This document shows, piece by piece, positions 38,384 to 51,100 of a stretch of 64,000 nt of DNA; position 1 is the stretch's first letter, and every line of letters begins with the position of its first letter. The notes under the pieces are model-generated. The model saw only the letters and a list, made by a program, of their open reading frames with translations, ran no database searches and was not told the origin of the DNA. The translations under genes were made by a program, and so were the position numbers. The stretch is from positions 10,223,860 through 10,287,859 of the forward strand of contig NC_049997.1 in the NCBI RefSeq assembly GCF_000003815.2, in the 5' to 3' direction. The stretch comes from Branchiostoma floridae (Eukaryota > Chordata > Leptocardii > Amphioxiformes > Branchiostomatidae).

Positions 38384-39132
38384 GTATGTGTCTAATGCTG
38401 TTCCCCCTCTTTATCTCTTTAATATCTAGTGTTCGAAGTGCCTTGGTTTTTAGAGCGTCATTTTAAGTCAGTTTGTGACAGCAAGGAGGTTGAAAAGAGG
38501 GACAGGCAGCATCGAGAGATGGTCGCATTAAGCTTAACCCCATGGGCATGGAAATATAACAAGAACTAAATTTAGTATGACAAATATGGCCAAATAGATC
38601 ATAGTAATACTGGAAAAGTTCGAAGATTGGCATTATAGCTTCAGTTGTTTTTGGACAGGTTCCCTGAAAACAGTAACTTTTGATTCAACAACTTACCACT
38701 GCCGTGACCTACTTTTAGATTGGTGACCAACCGATGACCTATCAATCCACATTTATGTTATGCAACACGCCCCTTTCATGTGACCTCACCCAGGGAATTA
38801 TTGGATTTATGCAACCCTAAAGCATACAGTAATTGTAATAACATGCAAAATGTGAAAGTATGACTCTAAAGACAACAACAGACACAAAGAGTAACCCATA
38901 GTAAGCCGAAACCGAAAAGATTGAGTAAGCGGTTACTACGAAGGTTGGTATCCAGGCCACAGCTATTTACCTGTTTACGAGGGGCTGTCCAAGGACACTT
39001 ACATTTCTGCTCGTGTCTGCAAAGGCAAATCTAATCTACCTGTCATGTGCCCATTGCGTTATTGTCGTGTTGTGTATAACTAAACTCGTGTTTATTTTCT
39101 TCCGTGTTCTCAGTCACCACTGCAGCCCGACC

Positions 39133-42100
39133 ATGACCGATCTAACGATGACAACGAAACCCCTGTCTGTCGTGGCGAAGTTGTGTTACGCTTTCGGGGG
39201 CGTTGGCGGTGAGATCCTATGGGTCGTGTTTGGGGCGTACACCAGCATCTTTCTGGTGGATGTGGCGCAGGTAAACTGGTTCAGTATCATCTTCTTGCTA
39301 TCAGTGTTTTCTCTCAAATACGCCATGCTGCATGCGTGCACTTCAAGATTTCTTCGACCAAGGTGTTTTACTTCAGAAGGCTTACATGTATAATGTATAT
39401 TCTTTTCCAGATGCCACCCTTATTTGCCACGTCCATTATTTTCGGCAGTAGGGTAGTGGACATCTTATGCAATGTCGTCATAGGCCCGTTGATTGACAGG
39501 ACGAATACACGATGGGGGAAGATAAAACCATGGTAACGTACATATGAGAATTTACATAGTTTTGCTGCGGTAGAGCGTTATAGCCGTTAAAGATGGGGTC
39601 ACACCTGCGTATATATTTAAGTCCGTATGAGGCGCGCATGGGAGTATTTGCCTCCACCAGGCTCCACAGGTCGTTGTAAGATAATAGAAATTGGACAAAC
39701 GTTAACAGGTAACATGTCAGACGATTTAGCTGGGTGGCTAACTATACTACTCGGTCAGCTAACTCATCTGGCATGTTATGTATCTAAATTTGTCCAATTT
39801 GTACTATGCAGCTTTCTGTATAGTTTTCTGCACACAGTTCTGGAAGTGTCTTTCTTATTTTCCAGGATTGCAATATCAACTCTGTTTATGACTGTAACGA
39901 ACGCGTTGATGTGGTATGTCCCGGATGTTGGGACGGGAGGAAAGCTGGCCTGGTACATCATACTGTACACTGTGATGGTGCTAGGTCGGTCGGTAAGTCA
40001 CTAGCCTCAGACTCCGGCGAGCTTTCTTTTAAAACTATGCACGGATATATCTGATTAAATACATGTGAAACAACAAGAAGGGGCGAGTAGAACAGAAAGA
40101 AACAATATATACAAATATCCTGACCGACCCGGCGGGAATCGAACCCGGGTCCTCAAAACTTAAACCCCCCACTGTTACACTACTCCCCCTTTTGTTTTCA
40201 TGATTCGTCCTCGAATCTCCGAGTTCGATCCCTGTGGGCAGGCACATCTCCGGCCTGTTATCCACCCGAGGGCCACGTCGGGCACCAATGAAACAACAAG
40301 AAGGGGCGAGTAGAACAGAAAGAAACAATATATACAAATATCTTGACCAACCCGGGAATCGAACCCGGGTCCTCAAGATCACAACACCAGCATATATATA
40401 CACACAAAAAAACTGAATAGAAATATTACAAGCACTATGATAACTTATTTACCTCGCTGTAGGTACGTAATGGAAATAATCCATACATTTGGGATCGTCT
40501 TATGAACTACCTGTCTATTTATATGTGTAAATGAATATAGAATACAACACGGTGTATTCCGTATCACCCGAGGTATCAGCCCGACCGCGGGTCGGATCGC
40601 CCGAAGGGTGATCCGACCCGCGGGAGGGCTGGGACCGAGGATGATGCGGAATACACCGTGTTGTATTTTATTTATGTCATACCCACCTAAGAAAACCCCC
40701 ATTTTGATGCGAAATGCGCTAGAAGTTTGGTGCCCTCGAACAAAAAGTGTTGCAACAGTAATCTTCCAACGTCTTAATCAGGTATTCGAACATTCGATGG
40801 CGCCGCACTCGGCCCGCTCGAGACAGTTCGATTTATTCGAATGGAGCCTGTGTGATACGCCTTTCGAACCGGTCTGATATAGAAGTTATGGCCCGGTCCG
40901 GAACACCCGTATCGAATGTTTTCGCGTCACAGGTATGACATAAATATACATATGTGCCACTGATATTGGACGTTTTCTTTCAGGGGTTTTCGATTGCCTA
41001 CACCGCATTTTTGATGTTTCTAAGCGATAACAGCTCCGAGAGAGACTCAGCTATCCTATACAGTAAGTAGTACAGGTATCATGCTAATACAGTAGAAGCC
41101 AGTTAATTGCGCACCGGATTAACGCACACTTCTGTTAACTGCACGGAATCCCCAAATCGCAAAACAGTGCGGTCCAGCTAAATAACTTCGCATTATTGCA
41201 CCAGCCGGATAATTGCACGAAATTTACTGGCAAATAGGCCGTGCGATTAAGCGGCTTCTACTGTATTACAGATAGTAGGGTAGCAAAATGAAATGTAGGG
41301 GGGCACAGTTGGTGATTACTAAGGTAACGTTTGAGCAGGGTAGTTCTTCACAATATAGGGAAAAAATTATTACTCTGTGACGGAGGGTAACCTCTGACGA
41401 CAGAGTATTGTTGTTGTCCGATGTGATGAGTGTTCGCATCTGTATCTCTATGTTCCCTTTGCCGCATTCACATGTAGTCTGGCATGTCGCTTGCACGCGG
41501 TTGCGTGAAGATGCACTTGTTTCGCGGTAGCTGTTTTTATAATCGATGTAACAATTTCAGAAATCACCCCTATACTCCTGGTGTTGTGGAACAGGCCATG
41601 TGATGGGGGGTTGGGGTGGTAATTAGCTTATCTCCATGCAGATATGGGGATATGTGTTCTCTAATTATCTTTCTCGTTCAAAATATCGATTTATAACAAT
41701 AACGCACACCCTCTTCCCTTCTCAGGGTCCATTATCATTATGGGAGGAATGCTAGGGGGAGTGGCAATGCACGGACAGATCCTCGCTTCATTCAGACGCT
41801 CCGATCACGACTCCTGTGACAACATGACTTACAGCGGTAACAGCAGCACCAACAGTTCTGTGGACGGAGTTTCTTTGGAGATGACGGTAAGTCAACGCAC
41901 ACCTGTTCCCTCCTTATTGCACAACATTTGTACATGGTACAATTGTAAGGCAACAGTAACAAGTCAATTGATACAATGATACTCGTCTAAGTTCTATAAC
42001 TACATACATACATACATTCTTTGGAGATAACGGTAAGTCAACGCACACCTGTTCCCTCCTTCAGAAAACTTATTGAACATACTAAAAGAAAAATTACTCA

Positions 42101-45100
42101 TCTGAACTTCCATATGAATCTCTATGAGTCTTTTTCAGCTAGCTGACCAAATTGCTGAGGACACGTGACTTTAAACAACGTGTGACGTCAGTAATGGGTC
42201 AAAGGTTGCTGGAAGTCTATAGCGCTCCACGTCCTGGTTTTTCTATAACTGTAATAGTGTAATTTCTTTGCCAAATCATGATTTTTTTAAACATTTCCTC
42301 AGCGAACCGGTTACATGATCTCTTCAGCAGCTGTGTGTGGTATTCTGCTGTTGTGTTTGTCAGCAATCGTCTTTGGCACGACAGAGAGAAAAGGTACGTA
42401 TACAAAGTAGCCTCCGTTGGAGACTCGAGCGGAGCTGGCATTTTTTTTAGATGGGGGGGGGGGCTGGTTCTCGATTTTAAACGTTGGCTAGGTGCCCTTA
42501 TGCCGGGAAAGGCTCGAAGACGGGGCAAACACCTTTCCACGGCAAACTCCCTTTCCCGGTTTAAAGACACCTAGCCAACGTTGAAAATCGCGAACCAGCG
42601 CCCCCTCCCTTAAGTTAAATGCCCGCCCCGCTCTTCAGTCTTCAACGGAGGCTATACAAAGATGCTTTTACGGGTGAACTCACCAATGCCGCATATTAAT
42701 CAACAAACTACTTTGCTGTGGAAGAGTTAACTAGCTAGATTATCGGGTATCAATTATGATGTCTGCAATAGTTATTGTATCGCTTCTTTTTGGAAAATAA
42801 CCGTGACATTCGTTCATAAGAAACAACGACAAACTCTTTCAATGTACATCCATACTTTGACATGTAGTTGCTACATATATTTTGATCAAGAACATTAAAC
42901 ATTGAGTGAATTGGGTTGTTATGGGTTGCCTAATATCCTAATTAATCAAAAGTAGTCAAATTTCAATTGTTGAATAAATTTCATTGCTTGTTGCCCCCCC
43001 CCCTCCCCCCAAAAAAGGATAATTCCCCTTTTCCAACCAACTTAAGAATTAATATGCCTAGACGTTTTCTCCAACATGTTGTTCTAGATATTTCAGCGAC
43101 ATCCGGAGGAAAACGTGACCAGAACATTATAGAAATAGCTAAACTTTCTTTCCAACACTGAATTAATATAGGGACTTACCCTAAATTTTCGGCCAACTCC
43201 GTCGACCAACTCCGTCCACCGGCCCACACTCAACAGAGACGGGGGGCGGCATAGACTTTCTGATACTTATGACCCCCTCCTGCAAAAGTGGCGTGTTCCT
43301 GACGTCACTGCTGGAGATAGGGTCATTCTGTGAACAAGGTCGACGGAGTTGGCCGAAAATTTAGGGTAAGTCCCTATATTAATTCAGTGTTGGAAAGAAA
43401 GTTTAGCTATTTCTATAATGTATTCTACCAACACAGATGAACTTTCATGTGACCAGAGCATGTTCAAGACGACGAAGATTGTGCTGACATTTCGCCCCAA
43501 CGTCTATTTTCTTCTGGCATATTTCTTTATCCAAATACCTATTGCTGTGAGTATCATATTAGGAATTCAATCAGGTATTTATCAAGTGTTATTGCGCTAG
43601 ATTAAAAAAGTGTGGGGACTAAACTAATGCCATGTTCATTCGGTCATATGGATGACATCCGCATGCATCAATTTTCAATTGTTAAAAAAACGTTTCGACC
43701 ATTCTATAAATCGTACAAAGCAGCTGCAAAATGAGTACAGTCAAATCTGCCCAAGACGACCACATGGGGACCGGCCAAAAGCGGTCGAATTGGCCAGGTG
43801 GTCGGTTAGAGGAGTATCGACTCATAACATACCCAATGCATAGTTTAAATGGTTTCTGTTGTGTTTAATGGCAAATAGCAAGCACATGCACGTGCATCTG
43901 CCGTCATCTTTATTTTGAACATAACATCATAATGGCAGTCAAAATCCGGCGCAAACTGGCCGAATTCGGCACAAACTCGTGCTAGTTATCATTGAAAATC
44001 TATGACACCTCAAGATTTGAAAATGACGCGGTCGTTATGGGCAGGGATTTGGTCCCAATTTTTGGCGGTCTTGTTGGCCAGGTGGACGTTGTAAAGAGGT
44101 GGCTTAGTGCTTACGTCAGTGGGGAAAATTTTCGGGACCGAGAAAAAGCGGTCGTAATGGCCAGGGGTCGCTAAGAAGAGGTGGTCGCTTGGGCAGGTTT
44201 GACTATAGATATATGACGTAAATTGCCAAAAATGTAGAAAAACGGACGCTGATATCGTAGAATACCAAAGTTAATTCCGAAGTCAAAAAGAGAAAACGAG
44301 AAAGAACAAAATGAAGAATCCACTGTTCAGTATACCATACTCTGTGTGTTATTAAGTCATTTGTTCAACTGACCACCTAGTTTCATAGTGAAGGCAACTT
44401 TTCCCACTTTTTGTCTTCTCACGCTCGCATCAATTTTGGAGTTTCCAGAGGACGTCAGCCATATAGCCGAATCAATAAATCTCCAACCCCCTAAAGTTGT
44501 CTGATATGAATCGAACTATACCAAGAAGTGGGTAATATACTCGGTGGGACCGCGTGGTACAGTGGTATTGTGTCCGCCTTGTGACCGAGAGGTTGCGGGA
44601 TCGAATCCGCCTGCCGTGCTGCCGATCTTGTGCCCTTGGGAAAGGCACTTTACACGACTTTCCTTACTCTACCCGAGCCGTCCCTCGGATAGGACGTTAA
44701 ATGGAGGTCCCGTGTCTGGGGAGAGCCATACCCCGGGCACGTTAAAGAACCCGCCACATGTGCGATGGTGCGGTGTGAGTGGTTCAAAACCAACAGTACC
44801 TTGGCCGCACCTGGGGCAATTACTGTCGTATTGAGGTCACCTGAGTGGCGCCGAATGGCAGCCAGAATCACCAGCGAATGGCAGCTCACTCCAGACCCTT
44901 GCGATTTAGCCCCGCCTATTGTAAGCTCCTCGCAATTCATCCCCTGGCTGCAAAAAGTGAGTAGTCGGCCCACCCAATAATGAATGAATGAAGACCTTTA
45001 TTGTACAGTTTTGCCCAACCGAGCTAAGTACAGGTCACAACAAGTCAAGATATATACATATAAAAGTATCACAAATCTAGTCTAACACAAAAGTTCGGCT

Positions 45101-48100
45101 TCTTCTCGCTTCTTGGTAATGGTGAAAATGTAGGACTGTATGGGTTTCGCTATGGTCGGTTTGTCAAAACGCATGAGAAATATAAACTTGTCAGTGCTAC
45201 TCATGTGTCTAAAATGAGGGAATCTACTTTCTATATAACTAAATAGAGTATTTCTATCATTGTATATAACTAAATAGAGTATTTCTATCATTGACATACA
45301 TATCGCAATCAACAGTGAAGTGCACTTCATCTTCTACCATGTTTGAGGTACAAAATTGGCAGACTCTTTGTTCTAGAGGAGTGCGGTTGTGCCTTCCTGA
45401 TTCAATTCGCAGTCGGTGGCAACTGATTCTTAGGCCCCCTTTCCACTTGACGGCGCTCTCACGGCGCTCTCGCTGCGATGGAAAATTGGCCAGAGCGCGG
45501 TGAGAGCGCCGCGACGCCGGAAAAAGCTGCTCTAGTGGAATCTCTCCGGCGACCCCAGCGCGCTCTCACCGCGACGAAAAACTCAAATGTCAGCATCTTT
45601 TTATGAGCTAGCAAAGTTTCGAAAGATTACTCAACGAATTTCAGAGATAAAGAACGAATCTTTTGACGTTTAGTGTATTTTGGTATCTTTGAAGTCATCC
45701 ATTTACGTGCTACATAACATTCAAAGTATAAAATCAAGGCTGTAATCAAATCCAATTTTGGTCACTGTACAGTCACTCAGACTGAAATATACACGTTTGT
45801 CTTGCTGTTTTTTTCTTAAATCTGTCATGTAGCTTGTTCAGCATAAATTTATCATGCCACGTTATTAGTGTAAATCATACAACACTGAAACACTTCAATT
45901 TATTGAAAATGGGACTTAAACGTACTAAATGTGCAGATGAAGAACAAGAAAACATAATGTCATCATGTTGAAATTCAAAAATATGTTGAGAAATGATAAA
46001 CCATTGTTTTTTAAACCTTGCTTATTACAACTCAGTTTGTTGAATTGTTCATCACCGGTACATTTTGGACATTTCTCCGCTTTCTGTCTATGTCAAATAT
46101 ACTTCTTCACAAACTGCGCAGTTGAGAGCGCAGAGAGAGCGCGGTGAGAGCGCCGTCCTAGCTAAATTGGTATCATAAATCACTGTTGAGACCAATTGCG
46201 CTCACCGCGCTCGCTGTGCGCTCTCTTGGCGCTCACGGCGCTCGCTGCGCGCGCTCTTGGCGCTCTCTCTGCGCTCATAGTTGGATCGCCGTCCACGGCG
46301 CTCTCACGGCGACTGTTTTGAGCAGGTTCAAAACAGTCGCGGTGGTGATGGCGACCATGGCGACCATGGCGCTCCCACCGCGCTCTCTTCGCGCTCTCAT
46401 GGCGACCTTGGCGATCCCACCGCGCTCTCACCGCGCTCTTCCAAATTTGAGGTCGCAGAGAGAGCGCCGCGAGAGCGCCGTCCTAGTGGAAAGGGGGTAT
46501 TAGTTTAGCAATGGTAGTTCTGTGCCGAATGTTTGTAATTTGCAAATACTGCTCTTCATTGTATGTGGATTTCAGTAGTCTGTACGTTCGGAGTTTGTTT
46601 TTTGCACCTAAACCTTTGTTATCATTATGAATGTTGGTTAGAAAATTCTGGAAATAAATATCCTTCAGTCGTTGGTGGATAGCAGAAATTAGGTGGGATA
46701 CGTTTGGATCTGTTGACTCATGGGCTTGCCAAACAAAAGGGTAACCACACTCCTCCAGAGTTTTGCGAACACCAGATGCCCAACATTTAGTACCTGATGA
46801 ATCTAGATTAAGCTGACATAAGAGAGCGTCTGCCTGCAGGCTCTCGGCTGGCACATTCTGTTGAATTCTAATGAAATATTTGATGGCGTTCAGAGAGGCT
46901 TCCAGTTGGATAGGGTACCTCCCTAAGTCAGCGCGTACAGCAAGGAATAAACAATACTCTGTGACGTAATTATGGTTTTCACAATGGGTTGTTTTGCGTC
47001 TTTATCGAATGTGACATGGTGATGATTATGGTTTGACTATAGGATTTATTACAGATTGAGTTTGTTATTCACCCATTCATTAAACGTAGCGTGTTATTGT
47101 GTGTGTATTGCTGTGCGGTGTCCGTGTTGAACAGTAGTGCTAGGCTGTCTGTGATGATTTGATTTATTATTTCACATACAAAGTTTTACAGTTTCGCAAA
47201 CACATGCACTGAATTGCACTGGAAAATACAATCAGGTTGACAGCCTTACTACATTACAACATTACATCGTTTATCTACTTACTGATATTTAAAATCAACT
47301 ATGCTTCAAGATATTGTCTATATCAAACTTTGTTTAGCATAATTCTTCTTTTACAGTAGCATATTTACACCAGTTGTTGTGAGCATAACGTTAGAATATT
47401 ACTTGATTTAAAAATTGACTATACAAGTTTCATTTGGTTTTATATTAAAGGAGCATTTAAAAACGGACACGACAACATATTCAGTAAAGACTAGAGGTAA
47501 CCAATGAGGTTATAGGGTCTCTCACACTAGTTATAAAGTTTGAACAACTTCGGTGATGATAAGATGACTGGTAAGATGATTTTGTCTCACATTTTGGCTT
47601 GACATTTTTATTTTCAGATAGGACATGGAGGCATTGCCCTCTACGTACAGTACAGTCTGGATCTGGAAGACCAGATAGAGAACGTCCTCTTATCTTTCAT
47701 GGTAAGAGACCAAACGTCCTGATGTTTTTTCCAAACTAAACATGTTGATATCATGAAAGTTCATCTGTGTTGGTAGAATACATTATGGAAATTGCTAAAC
47801 TTTCTTTCCAACACGAATTAATATAGGGACTTACCCTAAATTTTCGGTCAACTCGACCTTGTTGACAGAATGAAGTTGACCGAAAATTAAGGGTTAGTCC
47901 CTATATTAATTCGTGTTGGAAAGAAAGTTTAGCAATTTCCATAATACAAACATGTTGATGTTTACACATCCTTGCTGTGAAAGACTTCACATCTCCGTTT
48001 GTTTCAGCAGCCTTGTTTCTAAGCGAAACGGTTCTAAAAGTAGTTGAAAGTTCATCACCGTTGGTAGCATCCATTCTGTACTAGGATCGAACACAAAGTT

Positions 48101-51100
48101 GTAATTGGACTTGCCAAAATGAACAAAAAATTGCAGAAGCCTATGACGTCCCCCGTCACTATACAGTTGCTAGAGATACGAATGGTACAGATTTTCTAGA
48201 AATAAATTGGAGTTTGCATTGCAATATTGATAATAATGAAAGTTTATTTGAAACTTTTTGCCCGAGGGCTAATTGCAACATGGAACATACAGAATATATA
48301 GTATACATACATACATACATAAAATAAAAGACTTTGGTAACGTTATAGATAACAATGGTGACAAGTGGAAACAGGTGACTATTCTAGCAATAATATATTG
48401 ATAATACTGATTCTTTCCAATAGGTGGCATCAGTGTTAGCCATGCCTGTTATTGGTTGGGTCGTGTCCAAACTTGGCAGGAAGACTTCCTACATATGCCT
48501 TATGCTGGTAAGGCCCTGAAACTCAACAATATGTTTTTGTTAACATGTGTACTCAGCCGCCATAGAGTCCATTCCAAGACACCATGCGGATGTTTGTGGC
48601 CATTGTTTAGAATTGATTTTAAAGTTTTGTAATTATATGTCTAGGACATTTGATACTTCAGAAATATTTGTAACACTGTTTCAACTTTATAAACATTTCC
48701 CTGGTCCTGTAAAACTTTGGAAATATTCATCGTGTGGAATTGGATACTTCTAATGGTTTCTAAATAATGATAACAGTATTCTACCATTATTTACCATTTT
48801 CTACCATTTTTTGTAAATGGTTCAGTGGGCTGGGAAGATAGCAATTCACACATTCTTGCAAAGTATGGTTGGGTGCCATGCAACAATGGCCCACTACAAA
48901 GGATCCACCAGTGCCCAGCAGTGAAATCTAAAAATATACAGATACAACAATAGGGCTTACTTTTATGGGGGCAATAAACTAATTTAACCATTTGGCCAGG
49001 TTTACCATTTTTTGTAAATATTTGTAAATGTGAAATAATCACACAGAGGTTTCACAATAATTCTAAATAAAGATATTTTTGTACAGTTACTTTCAAAATG
49101 TTTCTAAAATATTCAAAGGAATTCAAATATATGAGTACTTTCTCAGTCAATTTTTTAAACATAATTTAATTATTATGGCTCAGATATTCTTTTATTCAAA
49201 ATAATTCAGACTAATTATAAATATCGCCTAAAAACCCTCATGGTGTCTTGGAATGGACTCTATGCTGTTTGGTTAAATCTGAAAAGTAAAACCTGTAAAT
49301 TGATGAGCTTTCACCAGTTTACACGTGATTGTAGTCATATATGCGAAGTGAAAATCTACCACGTAGCTTACAGGTTCAACCGCACAACATGGCGGATAAT
49401 GTTACGTCTTTGTCACGTGGGTGCAAACAGCCGATGCCAGCGTAACGTGGAAGGGTCCACTCTTGCACAGGGGATTCAAATTAAGATTTTTGAGTGAGGT
49501 AATAATGTTGCGATAGTCCAAGTATGGCTACATGAAGTAGAAGTAGCATTTGGATGGCCCATTTCTTCAAAAGGGTGATGTATTATAGTCCATTTTTTTG
49601 CATGGGGAGGGACTGAAATATGCTAGATTTGCTCGCAAATGTTGCCTTTCTAGTTGTTCTTATTTTCCTTGTAGGCTGCAGTCCCGATGTACATAGGATT
49701 TCAGTTTATACCAAAGGGAAGCCTGACTGTTTTTGCTGTTAGCATTGGTATAGGCGTCACTGCGCTTGCACAAATGTTTATACCATGGTGAGTTGACGCT
49801 GCGAGATTTACTAGCATGCAAAAGACGAAAAGTTCAAGAACTTCCTGTGTTCGCCGCATGGGCTACTCGTATGCATGGGATGATTTTTTACTTGATCGAT
49901 AAAGAATATTAGGCGTACAACATTTGAGTGAGTCAATAATCTTAAACAAAATGCATAGCTTTAAAACGTCTAACGTACCCTCATTTGTTGACACTATTCA
50001 AATTTTTAAACACAACATCTGCACACACAGGTTGATGGTCAGTGACATTACAGAAGACTGCTACCTACAGACCGGTGAAAGACTGGACACTCCCTTCGTC
50101 GCCATCCTCTTGTCCTGTGGCAGTCTCGCCATCACCGTGGGACTGATCATGGCCACCATCGCGCTGGAGTGAGTACCGCTGACATGGTTTTCAGTTTTGC
50201 ACATTCAATTCCCTACGCAGAGACATCCAACGGCGCCAGCAAACCGCCTCTTGTCTGTACTCTGCTATCTCAACCGTCATCATTAGTTCCTATGGGCGTC
50301 GCCACAGACCAGCTATCAGCCAATCAGAGAAAGGCCTTTCAGTTTTCAAAAGGGATCTGGCAAATAAAAGAGTAAGCTCATTAATATTTATAAGCAGGGC
50401 GGTCAGGAACTGATGGTGACGGTTGAGATAGCAATGTACAGACAAGAGGTGGTTTGCTGGCGCCGTTGGATGTCTCTGCGTAGGAGAATGTGTACATTTA
50501 GCATTATCATGGGTATAGCAACAGCGTGGTCACGTGTCCAGGGCTTCGAGGCCAGTCGTTCTGAGGAAGACAGGACTACAGGGTCACGTGTCATCGGCTA
50601 TGAGGTCACGTGCACGGGGATCAGTCATTCTGAAGAAGGAGTTCGGTCTTAAATTCGATGACGTCAATGTCTTCATGCTATTGTCCATAGAATCAGAACC
50701 ATTTGTACAGAACGTTGCCTTCCGACCCATTCTGCTCTTATCATGACGTGACAGTAATTAGCAACCCTCAAAATGGCCAAAAGAAGTGCGGGGTTTTTCT
50801 AGTGCCTAGGGAAGCAAGCTGTGGTTTCAGTAGAAAGGTATATTTTACAGGAAGGGGTTGCTTGGCACTAGCCCTTGCCATTTAACGTGCTCAAGGCACC
50901 TCCTAGAACACGGACCTATGTCCCTTCCGAAAGACTTGTGCAGCCCCAATCCAGGGGCCTCCGGTTGCCAGTTGCATCTAATCGGAACCAGGAACTCAAT
51001 TTGCATTTGTGAGACTCCTGAGGTTGACACAGAGTTTTATTGCATTGTCGTTGTGTTACCGCTTCGCAGAATCGGAGGCTACAAACTAGGATCTTGTACT

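Noticed and set aside
40120-40170. tRNA gene on the minus strand
   Set aside because: A perfect B box is present, but no A box at proper spacing and no acceptor or anticodon stem could be built. The segment is duplicated as part of a SINE-like repeat.
42278-42574. Overlapping plus and minus frames of about 100 codons
   Set aside because: They run through a transporter exon and a MITE in the wrong frame; shadow frames.
44544-44620. Functional tRNA gene
   Set aside because: A and B boxes fit, but the stems do not pair well and a SINE body follows directly.
46180-46508. Arg/Ala-rich frames on both strands
   Set aside because: They are produced by the GGCGCTCTC repeats of the inverted-repeat element, not by a gene.
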